From NCBI GenBank assembly GCA_022494885.1, contig JAGVSM010004264.1:1-64000 (forward strand): a stretch of DNA of 64,000 nucleotides. The letters are read 5' to 3'. Origin of the DNA: Micrasema longulum (Eukaryota > Arthropoda > Insecta > Trichoptera > Brachycentridae). Below the pieces are notes generated by a model. It was not told the origin of the DNA, ran no database searches, and worked only from the letters and a program-made list of their open reading frames with translations. The position numbers and the translations under genes were made by a program. Shown piece by piece: positions 1 through 11,039 of the stretch; position 1 is the first letter of the stretch; the number at the start of each line of letters is the position of its first letter.

Positions 1-429
1 CATTGTTTTGCTGCAAACTGTAGCCAACTTAATGCTCAATAGTCATATAATGGTTTTCCTATGTTTGGGCTCCTATATAGAATAGCGCATTATTACTCTG
101 AGGCTTTAACTGTATCAAACTTCAAGAACCCGTTATTCGTAATTTAAAAAAAGAATAATTGAGTTTTTAGTATTTTCAATTGTTTTATATATGTATGAAT
201 TTTTAAGTTATTTTTAATTGAATTTTTAAATTTATAAGTTGTTTATATATTTTTTTAAAATTAATTTATTAATTTAATGAATCTCAATATACAATAAATC
301 AAACATATTTTAAGAGCAATATTATTGATAACATATCAACTTCCTTATCAAAAATTTCTCTCAAAATTGGTTTACTGTCACTTTTTAATGGTGTAGTTGG
401 CCTGTTCATAAAATCTTTATCTATTAAAA
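1..429. other. AT-rich sequence without a recognisable gene
   Basis: I see no coding region, tRNA or clear repeat boundary here. It is AT-rich and runs into the LINE-A fragment. Confidence 0.4.
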
Positions 430-925
430 ATTTTCGACACAACGCCAATATTTTGAATAATCCCACTTCGCCTGTTTATCTGAGAGAGCTCTTCCGACCT
501 CTATCACGACATGGACTATATCTTCGTTCTAGTAACGAGGGAAGTCTTTTAAAACCCATTCACCGCTCTATTTTTTTGCCTCGTATTTTACAGTACTAGC
601 TAATCGATAATGGAATATTCTGCCCACTGATGTCAGAGACGACGTATGAAATGTCGCTTCCTGAATATTTGAGTTTTTCTTTTCTCCTCCCTCTTTCCTT
701 TCCTCTTTACCCATACCCTCTTCATAGTAAAGTGTTGATATTTAGTCAATTTTTATTTCTTAAAAAATATGTATATAATATACCTATGTCAATGTTTTGT
801 TTTATAATGAAAATATTATAATACGCCTAAAATATGTTCAAATATTACTGATTTTCTCAAATTAGACGGTTTGGGTAGGTAGGACGAAATTGCCCCAAGG
901 CAATATGCCCGCCCTTATATCTATT
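430..925 (+). mobile_element. LINE-A copy 1, C-terminal and 3' end fragment
   Basis: The fragment translates with breaks to ILNNPTSPVYLREL followed by LSRHG, matching the C-terminal tail of the reverse-transcriptase ORF in the two longer LINE-A copies at 19.2-20.1 kb (minus) and 41.0-42.1 kb (plus). It ends with the family 3' block: GGTTTGGGTAGGTAGG, a TTGCC..GGCAA palindrome and GCCCGCCCTTATAT. The frame is broken by stops and indels. It is a 5'-truncated dead copy of a non-LTR retrotransposon, probably of the Jockey/CR1 group. Clade placement is inferred from the general look of the C-terminal region. Confidence 0.75.
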
Positions 926-1139
926 TTATTTTATTCAGAAAACATACAGTCATACATAATAAGTATTAAAAAACAAAGATTTTCAAACATAAAAACACCA
1001 ATTAAGTTTTCATTAATCAAGTAAAAACTGTAAACATTAAATGAAACAAAAAATAAATGAATAAAAAACTTAAGTGAGAAAATAATAATTAAACATTTGC
1101 GTTTTCCATGGGGGTTATTATTGGTAACAAATGAAAATA

Positions 1140-1262
1140 CCAAATGCACACTCAGAGCCATCCATACACACATATATGAACGCATACATATACACACATG
1201 CATACGCACATCTACATGCATCTACATATAAAACATTCACAAACAGATACATTACATGCGAT
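1140..1262. repeat. Degenerate CACATA/CATACA simple repeat
   Basis: A run of imperfect CATA and CACA units with interruptions. An apparent minus-strand reading frame across it is rich in Met, Cys and Val only because of the repeat. Confidence 0.6.
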
Positions 1263-1264
1263 AC

Positions 1265-1945
1265 GTTTCATAGCATAATTCAGAATACTTCAATGTTATG
1301 AAGAGCGCTTTGAGTATTTTAAAATTGAAAAGTTAGAAACTAGGAGACAAATTATAGATATGATGTACTTGTATAATATAATTCACAACAATGTTGATTC
1401 AGTGTTTTGTGTTCAAAGCGTGTCATTGTACGTTCCCCGTAGGCGCCTTAGATCACCTAATACATTTTACCTTCCAATTTTTACAAACAATATGGCACAT
1501 TTTAACCCTCTTGCAAGTATGTTAAGACTCTATAACAAAATGGAAAAAAAGTTAACATTGACATTTATCATGATAGAGCAAATGGTTATAAAAAAAACAT
1601 TACTATTTATCTTAGATCAAATGCCTAATCCTTATTTTTGTGTATGTAAATTAAATTTAGTCTATTTTATTATATCTTATATGTTTTTAATTTCTCTTTT
1701 CTTTTCTTTAAAAAAAAAAAATCTTTCTTTATTTTTACCTTTCACTAAACTTAATCTTTACCGTTACTTAAATTGAATTTACACTCTTATTTTAAATAAT
1801 TTATGAAAGATGTTGAAGTTCTATAATTGAGAATATATGTAAAGAACGTTAGTTATGCTCACTTAAAAAATGTATGTATTTTATGTATTCTTGTTGAACT
1901 TCCAAATAAATTAAAAAAATAAAAAATAAAATAAAATAAATAAAC
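1265..1945 (+). mobile_element. LINE-G C-terminal ORF fragment with A-rich tail
   Basis: The reading frame gives RFEYFKIEKLETRRQIIDMM, then a VPRRRLRSPNTFYLP block and an RLYNKM end. This is the usual C-terminal pattern of insect Jockey/I-like LINE proteins: a leucine-rich helix, then a basic VPRRxLRxxNTF stretch. About 400 bp of AT-rich 3' sequence follows, and the copy ends in AAATAAAATAAATAAA at about 1,945. The fragment is 5'-truncated. It is non-LTR by pattern; no exact family is recognised. Confidence 0.6.
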
Positions 1946-2310
1946 CGCTCAAGATGTACATTCAGCAACTATTCCAAATAATCAACTTTCTATACAAATG
2001 CAACGTGCAGTTAAACATATCTACATAAATACCGAGTCCATTATAAATTTTACAGGTACGTCTAATAAATTAATTTAAGGTTATATTGTTTTTAAAAGTT
2101 GGTATATACAGTTTTTATATTTATATAGTGTTAAATAAATAAATATACGCCCTCATCCACTTATGTCTTCAATTATTATAGTAAATCTACGGATCTATTT
2201 TTTGTTTTAAAAAAGACGTAAGTAATGTAGTAAGACTGACCACCTAATCCATTTAACAAAAATGATTAAGATACCCTGAAATCGGAGTATTTATATTAGG
2301 TGTGAGAAGG

Positions 2311-3545
2311 AATATTTATTTATTTATTTATTGTGGATAACTTATATAGCGCCATTTTCGTAATAAAATACCTCAAGGGCGCTTTACATGGTGATTCTAC
2401 TGTTAAGTTAATTTAATTGAAGCTTTAAATTTGTAATTTGATTAAAATAATTTATTTTGTTGTCACGTACTACGGATTTATTCAAATGATTTAGAGAACA
2501 AGTGGGTTTTAAGTTTTTTCCGAAACATCACTTCACTTTCACAGTCTCGCACCTCTGTTGGGAGAGCATTCCATGCCATAGGGCCTGCGACCGCAAATGC
2601 GCGTTCACTAAATTTAGTGCGCTGTTTGCGTAGAGGTATAATAACTTTTCCTCTCGCCAGAGACGTAGCTGATCTAAGTGAGACGCCTGTCAGCTAGTTC
2701 ATCTGGAATGCATAGTTCCCTTAGATATTCCGGAGCCAAGTTGTGCTGTGACTTATACATAAGCCAACAGAGTTTGTATTCGACCCTCTGTGGAAAACGT
2801 AGCTAGTGTAGTTCCCAAAGTAGTGTAGTGATATGACTGAACTTAGAGATTCCAAAAATAATTCTCGCTGCGACATTCAATACAGATTGTAGGCGAGTCA
2901 TTTTGTTCATTGGTAGACCTGCATAGATACCATTACAATAATCGACTCTAGACACTACAAACGCATTTATTAATTGACGGGCGGCATCAACCGGCAAATT
3001 TTGCGTATGCATTTAATTTGTCTCAGCTGGTAGAAGCATGAACTTATCGTTCTACTAATTTGAGCGTCAAGAGAAAGGTCACAATTGAGTAAAACTCCCA
3101 GTAGTTTAACATTGGGTAAAGCGGTACTCCCTACATTAGGTAGAGCCGTATCCTGGATCAAATTCTGTCGTCTGGCTGAAGCCACCCACAGTTGTTCAGT
3201 TTTTGATGGGTTTAATGTTAGTCTGTTTTCAGCCATCCAGTTTCCTATTTTCTTGATGCATCCATCAATTAAATTGACAAGTACACTTCTCTCGCCTGGT
3301 TTGCAATAAAAATAAATCTGCGTATCATCTGCATAGCAGTGCGACCACAATCCACATTCTTTGATAATGTTCTCTATATCTTTAGTGTAAAAGAGATAGA
3401 GAAGTGGTCCGAGTACTGACCCTTGAGGCACTCCTGTAGACACCCGGAAGTTGGTTGAGCTTTTACCCTGGAACACGACTGCATATTCTCTTTTATTAAG
3501 ATATGAACTGAACCACATATGTGCCTGATCACGGATACCATAAGT
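2311..3545 (-). mobile_element. LINE-B copy 1, L2-like non-LTR retrotransposon, RT domain and 3' end
   Basis: Read on the minus strand from about 3,518, the ORF has STGVPQGSVLGPLLYLFY, the catalytic YADDTQ block, then NRLTLNPSKTEQLW. After a frameshift near 3,010 it continues with SRVDYCNGIYAGLP and LQSVLNVAARIIFG. This order (PQGS, xADD, NxxKT, then the xxYCNxxxxGLP thumb region) is that of L2/CR1-clade reverse transcriptases. The 3' end carries the L2-type block GTAAAGCGCCCTTGAGG followed by AATGGCGCTATATAA, then an (AAAT)n tail at 2,311-2,330. The N-terminal endonuclease is absent. Later stops and shifts make it inactive. The relative at 48.8-49.6 kb shares the same reading and tail. Confidence 0.9.
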
Positions 3546-3654
3546 TTTCTCCAGACGTTATGTCTATAAATGAATATAAAAAAAAATTGTGCGCTAATCA
3601 CCGACTTGACTATTTTTTAGTGTGAAATAGATACAATGTCGGTCACTGGACCAT

Positions 3655-3775
3655 TTTCTACTTCCGGTTCCCACCGGACGGGAGACCACGTTTCCCCGCA
3701 AACCGGAAGCTCCCAACCCCCTTCCTCCGCAGTCATCGCTTACTTCCGGAGAGACTTATGACGGCCATTTTAAAA
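3655..3775. promoter_or_regulatory. CpG-rich island with three ETS-type sites and a YY1-like site
   Basis: In this AT-rich window the block is GC- and CpG-rich. ACTTCCGG occurs at 3,660-3,667 and 3,742-3,749, ACCGGAAG at 3,702-3,709, and GCCATTTT (the YY1 half of AAAATGGC) at 3,764-3,771. Clusters of ETS sites beside a YY1 site are typical of TATA-less housekeeping promoters in animals. No reading frame or splice signal tied to it was found, so promoter function is inference; it could also be part of an unrecognised repeat. Confidence 0.3.
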
Positions 3776-4189
3776 ACAATGCTTGGATTTGCAATTTACT
3801 TTATTGAAATATATTTGCCGCTGAATTTCTTTTGTTCAAGTGACTAATTGTTAGGATAGAATTCATTTTTGTCGGACAAAGCGCATTAAGGACATCAAAA
3901 GGGGTTGTTACAGATTTTACTTATGGTTTTAGCCTCAGAGCTCAGAGCAAAAATGCGCTACAACTCTAGAGACGCCCTTTCACTGTATTGCATAGAACAA
4001 AAGCGTTGCAAATTTTTGGTTTAACAACATATGTGTAACGGACGGTTTCGTCACTGCGCATGAGATTCTCGACCTAAATACCTACGGCCCATTATTTTGT
4101 TGTAAACTATAGCGGACTTCGTAATAATCCTAGAATGATTTTTGTTCATATGGGCAGCTTTACAGCGTTATGACTCTAAATTTTAAGCC

Positions 4190-4320
4190 GTTTTGTCGGA
4201 ATAGGGAAATATCGCGTTTTTTTGTTACATTTCAAAAATAATAAAGGTCTATTAAATACTGCCCAGTAAAAAAAAATTTTTTGCTAATTATTCGTAGCAT
4301 AAAAAATATTTTTAAATTTG
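4190..4320 (+). repeat. Dispersed repeat NU, copy 1
   Basis: Shares GGTCTATTAAATACTGCCCAGTA-type sequence and its AT-rich flanks with an inverted copy at 44,275-44,400. No coding potential. Class unknown. Confidence 0.4.
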
Positions 4321-4639
4321 TAATTTTGAACTCCCGCGAAAGCGGTTATTCCATTGGTTACGCCGCTAAAACGTCACGAATCATGTTTATTTGTTCCTGG
4401 CCATTGATTTTTTTTAGAATATTATCATGAATCTTGACGTCACAAGAACCAAGGCCAAACACGTCACGTTATTCTAGCAACGTATTTTTATTAAATTTAT
4501 TTTTTACATTTGACGTAATGTCTGCACAGTAATTAAATGTGTGAGCTGTACTAATAATATAATGTTGTTATATTTTTCTTTCTTTTTTAATTTTTTTTTC
4601 TCTCTTACATATGTATCTGTGTGGATTTAAATGTGAATA

Positions 4640-4795
4640 TGTAATATTTTATATATATATTTTAGACACTATGAGTATAATATATTAAATCATGTAAATG
4701 AATGCCTCGACACGGGTTGTGCCCAGTGAGGTATTCATATTAAAAAAAGTTTTATGTAAAAAGAGAAATAATAAATAAATATATGAAAATATTTC
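4640..4795 (+). mobile_element. LINE 3' end with terminal hairpin and (TAAA) tail
   Basis: GAATGCCTC at 4,700-4,708 pairs with GAGGTATTC at 4,728-4,736 around a GACACGGG..GCCC inner stem. AAATAATAAATAAAT follows. The GACACGGG element also appears in the 3' ends at 9.3 kb and 38.2 kb, suggesting a related family. No ORF is left. Confidence 0.45.
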
Positions 4796-4919
4796 TTCAC
4801 AATATCCATCTTGATTTTGAAAATACAATTAATTATTCTAAATCCATTTCATATATTTTTATTGGTATTCGTAGTATGTGCTATTTCCTTATTGTGGTGA
4901 TACTATAACTACTCGTATA

Positions 4920-5815
4920 AAGCAGAGATGATTTTTTAAAACCATTAAATTCTATGAGAATAAATGTTTTAAGGTGCGGAGGAGTTTCGGACGCGCATAG
5001 TCGCTTAGTAAAGATTTCACAGAAAAATATAATTAAAATAATTTACAAAAAACATAGATTATTTCCTAGTAATAAATTATACGTAGAGAGTGGACTCCTT
5101 AGTTTTAGATTTGTTATATTTATTTCAGTGCCTGAAATATGTTTACTTGAATAGGGAATTGTTTATTAATAATTTAAATCGTATTGGTAATATATCTGAT
5201 AGTGTGCTGTCAGTTCCAGGATGCAGAACTAAGTTCGCACAGAGGCACTTCTTACATGTTGGTCCAAGATCCTTCAATCTTCTAACCATGGAACTACAAA
5301 ACATTCAATCACTGGTACAGTTTAAAGTGGGTTTGAGGTCTTGGATTAGCATGCAAGAAGCAGATAGACAAATTCTTAAAAATAAAAAAAAATATATACT
5401 GCAAATAAATCATATTTTCGTAATTTCAGCATATGTTAATTTGGTTTTTCTATTATTTTTCTTTTCTTTTCTTTTCTTTTCTTTTCTTTTCTTTTCTTTT
5501 CTTTTCTTTTCTTTTCTTTTCTTTTCTTTTCTTTTCTTTTCTTTTCTTTTCTTTTCTTTTCTTTTCTTTTCTTTTCTTTTCTTTTCTTTTCTTTTACTTT
5601 TCTTTTCTCTTCATGGTCATGTCATACCATATATATATGCTATAAACTTTTTAATAATTAAAAAAGGAATGGCCCACGCTCAGACGCTGTAGTCTTTGTG
5701 GGCATTTTTTCCAATTCATGTTACAGCTTAATTTTAGGGTGTATTTTTCTAAAGTGTATTTTTGTAATTATACTTCTTTGTAAATAATATATGTATGGTA
5801 AAATAAACAAACAAA
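4920..5815 (+). mobile_element. LINE-D copy 1, C-terminal ORF and 3' end
   Basis: Two frames overlap at a frameshift near 5,090-5,150. The first ends in a helix with SQKNIIKIIYKKHRLFPSN; the second gives VLSVPGCRTKFAQRHF, then VGPRSFN and a QFKVGLRSWI end. This is the standard C-terminal layout of Jockey-group LINE ORF2 proteins. The 3' UTR holds an expanded TTTTC microsatellite, then a stem GCCCAC..GTGGGC near 5,670-5,705, and an A-rich end at about 5,815. The 3' half is repeated at 48,375-48,620 on the minus strand without the expansion. Confidence 0.75.
5455..5611. repeat. (TTTTC)n pentanucleotide microsatellite
   Basis: About 30 near-perfect pentamers with one TTTTA interruption near 5,596. 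It lies inside the LINE-D 3' UTR. Reading frames through it (FLFFS repeats) are artefacts of the repeat. Confidence 0.95.
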
Positions 5816-6589
5816 AAAAATATAAAAGGTTTTATCAATTAAAAAATAAAAGTTTATAATATATTTACGATTCACGGAATGGTTTAGGATTTGGCGAGGA
5901 GAAAAATGAAGTATCCACGTATACACGAATAAACTTTCAGGGAGCCAAAGAAAAAGTGGGAAAAGTTAGCGAAGACACCTTCTGTAACAACATTAGTAAA
6001 CATTGGAGAGGGTTCGGAACTCGGCTAAAATCACTATACCTAGTACTGCTGTATAGTACTCTGGTACCAAGTCAAAGGGATTTCCCACTGTAAAGGCATG
6101 AGTTAGATCTATCTGAAAGTAAAGTAAAGGAAAATACGCTAACTGTAAAGTTTCTAACGCTAGCGCGGGTCACCATCTCAATGGAAAAGTTTACTAATAT
6201 GTATTTTATTTTGTAAAATACATATTTTTAAAGTGACAAAACTTTGTTCCACCGAGCAATTTATCCTTTAATTACGATTTACTTAATATTTTTTACCGTT
6301 TTGGGGCTGGCACTTTTTTTCCTAAAAACCCATTAAAATATGAGAGAGAAATGAGTAAATGTTGAAGTCGAATGAAATTTTGACATAACTGTCAGTTTCC
6401 GAAACGAGTGGCTAGATGCAAAAAATAATGTCACTAGATTCTGCCCTATTAACATATAAGAGAATCTAGGCGTAAGAAAGTTACAACTACAAAAAAAAAA
6501 TTAGTTATTATATTTTTCCGTCTGTTTTTCTATCTTCCGGAGTGTACGTATCGAGACGTTAAAGGAGCCGGCTTTGTAATCGCTCGGTA
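5816..6589. other. AT-rich stretch with no supported feature
   Basis: No coding, tRNA-like or clearly repeated sequence recognised. Confidence 0.4.
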
Positions 6590-7090
6590 GATAAAGACCG
6601 ACGATCGTTTAGCATACCTAATGAAGGAGAAATTAAAAATTTACAAATTCTTCAGAATAAGGCGATGAGGATTATACTCAAAAGAAATATCTATTCTTAT
6701 GTAGAAATAATGCCCAAAGAAATCGGCTTGCTCAAGTAATAATGTGGCAATTTTTATGCGTAAAATTTTTACTAAGGGGATGAATGAAACAATAATAAAA
6801 TGTAACAAACAATGTCATAATATGAAACAAGGGATAAAAAAGATAAGATTACCAATGAGGAGAAAAATAGAATCTCAAAACTCATTGTACAAGGGATTGA
6901 AGCTGTACAATGAGTTACCTGAAGAAATTAATGAGATAGAAAAGATCTAAATATTAAAAATAAAAAAAATATGTTTTTGAGAATTTTTTCTAAAAATTTT
7001 TTAATGTTATTAAAAGTTTATATTAGTTATTAAAATGTTATTACCTAACTTAATTAATTTATTTATGCTTCAGCATAAATAAATAAATAC
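6590..7090 (+). mobile_element. LINE-E copy 1, C-terminal ORF fragment
   Basis: Translation gives NLQILQNKAMRIILKR, a stop, then SQNSLYKGLKLYNELPEEIN. The copy at 61.0-61.6 kb (minus) has the same architecture without the break: LQIIQNKAMRIILRC, a heptad-like middle, and MYKGIKLFEEMPESIKN. The LQxxQNxAMRIIL start and the LYNxLPxEI end are typical of the C-terminal region of insect non-LTR reverse transcriptases. The 3' end has AT-rich sequence and AAATAAATAAAT at about 7,085. Confidence 0.7.
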
Positions 7091-7334
7091 CGCCTCGGTA
7101 AATGTTGTACAAAAATCATGTTTCAGCGAGCATTTTTTGCTTTAATTAGGACTCATTGGAGTTTATAATCGCTTTGAAGTGAGCACTTTTGTATCACAGA
7201 CGCCTAATTAAAATATGAATGAGAACTATTTTAAATATTAATGACGTAAGAAACGTGGACTAATTTGTTGCGGTAATTCATTGGTTAGTTTTGATCATAC
7301 GATGTCGATATGACTGCATTATTTCACATAATAA

Positions 7335-8225
7335 AGACTCCCGAGGGGGTGAAATCAAATCTTTTGTCTACGAACATTTGGACAAACTTAAATATTGTAA
7401 TGAAACCAACTAGTCCTAGAAGAAGTTTAAAAATTGAGAAATTGTTTTCAGGTGTTGCCTAGTATGTGAAATAACTCCGTCAGATGAATCTCTTCACAAC
7501 AATAAAGGTTTCAGCTCTTTAACTTCACTAAAATCAACAAATGGAAAAATTGAAGAAATATGGATGTTCAAACATAGGCAAAATGGTGAATGTTACTCAG
7601 TGTGTAAAGTGGCCTCTTAAACCAGCCAGTGACAGGTCATAAGCCCTGTAAATGCCTAGGCTTCCATACTCCCTTATTTAAGGTATCTCCATCCCTGTAC
7701 TGTAATTACAATGTAATTTGTTAATCTTAATGACTTTCGAGGGGGTGAAATCCAGTCTTTTGTCTACGAACATTTGGACAAACTCAAATATTGTAACTTA
7801 GTGAAAGAAACATATTAATTAAAAAAACAACAAAAAAGTAAAAAAGAAACATAACATATCTAATATGACAAATAAAAGATTACAATTAACGTGATAAAAA
7901 CTGATGTTCTAAAGTATGTAGGTGAAATAATTCCATTAGATAAATATCACCCGCATAAATAAAGGTTTCAGCTCTCAAAATCAACAGATGAAAGAATTGA
8001 AGGAATATAGATGTTCAAATATGGGTAGAATGGTGAATGTTACACAGTGTGTAGAGTGGCCGCTTAAATCAGCCAATGACAGGTCATAAGCCCTGTAGAT
8101 GCCTAGACTTCTATATTACCTTCTCTAAAATATGCATCATTTCTGTTGTAATATGTTCATGTTAACAGCTCCCTAGAGAGTTGAATTTGGACAAACTCAA
8201 AATATTGTTGATTTCAAAACTATTA
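7335..8225 (+). repeat. FB-1 tandem array (modules X-Y-Z-X-Y-Z-X)
   Basis: FB-1 is built from three modules. X contains GGGTGAAATCCAGTCTTTTG and GGACAAACTCAAA. Y contains AAAGGTTTCAGCTCTTTAAC and GGTGAATGTTAC. Z contains AAAGTGGCC..CTTAAACCAGCC and CATAAGCCCTGTA. Here X occurs at about 7,346-7,405, 7,735-7,800 and 8,165-8,215. Y occurs at 7,406-7,590 and 7,870-8,040, and Z between each Y and the next X. It is a head-to-tail array of a unit of roughly 400 bp. No transposase or reverse transcriptase is visible. Confidence 0.8.
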
Positions 8226-8317
8226 AAATTCTTGTTAAATGGAGGATGGCAGAATGTTTCCGATGATTAGTTTTAATGTTACGAATATACATATATATTT
8301 AAAAAAAAAAAAAAAAG

Positions 8318-8492
8318 AAATATTTGCGTTCTTATAATTTACCCAAATATTTAATTTTGAGGGCCATTCTCAACGAGTTCTAAATAACTCACTATTAGAA
8401 AATGGAATCAAGTTGGGGTAGAGTGGGATTCGAACCACGGACCTTTGGTCTGTGAGTCCGAGACACTAGCCACGGGACCACAACCCGACTGT
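8318..8492 (-). mobile_element. SINE-gamma copy 1 (tRNA-derived)
   Basis: On the minus strand a tRNA-like head has an A-box-like CCGTGGCTAGTG and the B box GGTTCGAATCC. A conserved body (TTCTAATAGTGAGTTATTTA) and a tail with TATTTGGGTAAATTATAAG follow. The acceptor stem does not close, so it is not a working tRNA. The same head and body recur at 18.4, 28.3, 37.2 and 58.5 kb, with a decayed copy at 51.9 kb. Confidence 0.85.
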
Positions 8493-9034
8493 ATATAAAA
8501 TATCAGACAGTCTAGTGGTCTGGAGGGGACACTGTAAGCAAGTAGATTAATTAGTTCTGAGGAATCAAATTGTTATTTGCAATTTCGTATAACAGGATCT
8601 GAACGAAACTTTCTCTTCTGTGTGCTAATGCATCGAGGTTATGAAATTTTAAAGAAGCTGTATAATTTAGAAAATGCAAATTAAATTTGTATTCTACTTG
8701 TTTCAGGAATTTTTCAAAGGCTTTTTCTAAGACCGCGAGAGCGTTCAGAATAGCTGCCGGGGGCCCCGATTACAATGGGAATTTGACAGAGTTATCTTCG
8801 ACTGTCTGAAAAGAAAAATCAATATTTGTGTACAAAAATGAGTATATTTGCATGAAACTTTAAAGTATTTTCATCGGTAACTTATAATTAAACGTGTTTA
8901 AAAGAAAAAAGTGTATGCATTTTCTGCTTTTCACACAGAAAACTTAATTTTACTTTGTAGATAAAGCTGAAGATAAATGTTAACTTGCCATTGTAATCTT
9001 CCTTTATTGTAACTTCCCATTGTAACCTTGTTTT
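8493..9034. other. Intergenic, nothing recognised
   Basis: Mixed AT-rich sequence with a small GC-richer patch near 8,735-8,800. No feature can be supported. Confidence 0.35.
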
Positions 9035-9340
9035 TCTGGATTGTTATTCTATTGCATCACATGTCATTATAATTTAATCTAATTAATTTTACTATGTATT
9101 TTTTATTGTTAATTATTATGGCTTTTTTTTTGAAAATTTTTACATAAGCAATCTTTTGAACAATTATTTCATTCCCGCCAAACTGCAAAAGCACTTTTTT
9201 GTAGGGATTTCTCTCTTTACATATTTTGATAACACAATATAAAAAAATTTACCTAAAAATTTTTAAAATCTTAAATATATCAATAAATAACAGTGCTTGA
9301 CACGGACACAGCCTAAAAAGCCTTAATAATGTCATTAATA
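9035..9340 (+). mobile_element. LINE-Z 3' end, interrupted copy
   Basis: Matches 38,100-38,260 over GCATCACA..TCATTAT, TAATCTAATTAATTTTAC, then TTGACACGG..ACAGCC and a GAATTGATAAATAAA-type tail. About 165 bp at roughly 9,128-9,295 is absent from the other copy, so this copy has an insertion or the other a deletion. No ORF remains. Confidence 0.5.
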
Positions 9341-9377
9341 TTTAAACAAATGTAATTTTAAATGAATTGATAAATAA

Positions 9378-9645
9378 ACGAATTGGGCAACAATGTTTAA
9401 GTATGTCCAAATGCTTGCAGACTGGCTGGATTTCCTTCCAAGGGAGTTATTCATATTTAAATTTATTTCAACAGAGAAGGAAAACATTCTTGAGAAGGGA
9501 ATATGGAAGTCTAGGCGTGTAAAGTGGCCACTTAAACCAGCCAATGACACGTCATAAGCCCTGTAAATGCCTAGACATCTATATTCCCTTCTCAAAAATA
9601 TTTTCCCTCTCTGTTGAAATAAATTTAAATAAATCGGAGCCCAGG
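9378..9645. repeat. FB-1 foldback copy (X'-Z' / Z)
   Basis: The left half is reverse X and partial reverse Z (CAACAGAGAAGGAAAACATT). The right half is Z, ending in the reverse complement of the left start (CTCTCTGTTGAAATAAATTT). The two halves form inverted arms of about 65 bp or more that could pair as a hairpin. Confidence 0.75.
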
Positions 9646-9649
9646 GATA

Positions 9650-10404
9650 CTTTTGTGAATCTTTTCTCGGGACAGAGTAGTTTATTTGTGGATTTAATTT
9701 TTTGCATGCTACTACACTTTACTTTGAAAATGGCCACAATGATGATTAAACGTCAAATGACATAAAATAAACAATTTTATAATTGAGATCTCATAGTTAA
9801 ACTATTTTAACAACGAAAAAAATGCTATTTAGTCAATTCACCGTAATTAAGTATTTTGGGTAACGTTTAAGGTCGCAATAATGTTCCCAATGAAAATAAT
9901 AGTATTTGGTTTCACGTAAATGAAAATCCACAAATAAACCACTCTCCATCCCCGTGAGAAGACTCAGAACTCGTTGATGCACCGAGCTGATGGCGATGCG
10001 TAAGCTAGTTACCGACAGTTTTTTATATGCAGTTGGCATATAAAAAATAATGTCACAGCGCAAAATTGGAATGAATAGGATTGGATTGAAATAAATTGAC
10101 CTTTTGAAGATTTTCGTTCCTCTGAAAAACAGCGGCAAAACTCCACACTGATGGTATCTTCCATATCACAGAAATTTATTTTGGGTTTTATTATTAATTA
10201 TATTTTATTTTTAAGCGATGCGTTTATACCGAAATCGATTTGGCGATTAACGTGTATATAAGTCGAGTTTCAAGCGTACACTGGCCCCGGGTGACAAAAT
10301 AATAAATTAAATAATTTTCGGAACTTCATGCAGGGGCGAAAGAGACAGGATTGAAGTTAGCGAGAGAAAAGGAGACGGGCATGGGAATTTATTTACGCTG
10401 TGAC
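9650..10404. other. Intergenic, nothing recognised
   Basis: No conserved reading frame. A 101-codon minus-strand frame at 9,833-10,138 matches no family I know and has no supporting splice or repeat evidence. Confidence 0.35.
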
Positions 10405-10860
10405 TAATATTAAATGTCAAAATATTTATTTTTCGTGACGTATAATCCTGCTGCGCAATCACATATTTGAATTTCACCGGTGTAAATATGGAAAATATTT
10501 CAAATCTGCTATTTTCAATAATTTATTTATTATTTATCATGCTATTTATTGCATTAAGCCGGAGGTTGTAATTTAATTTTCACTTTTTAGTATTAGATAC
10601 TCCATACTATTTTACAAATAATGCAATATATGGTATTATTTTTATAGTAAACGCCGATTTTCCTCCAGTAAAATGTGTTTATTTACGAAGAAAACTAAAA
10701 ACAAACCGACACGAGCGTTGACTTAGAGATTACATAAGTGTTGACTTATGACTGCGATAACTTAAGCATGTTCATTATTGTTCATTGTGATGCTCAAATG
10801 CTTAGCATGTTTTTAAGCACGTCGATAGTTATTTGTGAATGAGCTACTGGGTGTTTTAGT
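10405..10860 (+). repeat. ER-1 dispersed repeat, long copy 1
   Basis: About 450 bp reproduced on the minus strand at 27,690-28,200. Shared blocks are ATATTAAATGTCAAAATATT, CCTGCTGCGCAATCACAT, AGTATTAGATACTCCATACT, and an end block TTTTTAAGCACGTCGATAGT plus GAGCTACTG. No ORF. It behaves as a non-autonomous DNA element, but its ends and target duplication are not resolved. A shorter form occurs at 53.15 kb. Confidence 0.7.
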
Positions 10861-10879
10861 GTATTTATTAAATGTTTTT

Positions 10880-10955
10880 TTATATCATTTCTTTCCCATC
10901 TGCTAGTAAGCTTTTAAAACAGAGAATTAACGGTTTATTCTTTTAAAAAGGCATA
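10880..10955 (+). mobile_element. SINE-beta 3' end fragment
   Basis: CCCATCTGCTAGTAAGC and TTAACGGTTTATTC match the tail of the SINE-beta copy at 24,975-25,035 (CCCACCTGCTGACAAGC, GCGGGTTATTC). The tRNA-like head is missing. Confidence 0.45.
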
Positions 10956-11039
10956 GTAAAAATATGTATTCAAAGACAAACTCGATAAAAAAAAACTCTG
11001 AGCAATTGCACCCTATGGTCCAACAGTTGAAATATAAAT

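Noticed and set aside
5090..5692. 200-codon frame with a phenylalanine/serine-rich stretch
   Set aside because: The first half is the LINE-D C-terminus and the rest is TTTTC microsatellite; not a membrane protein.
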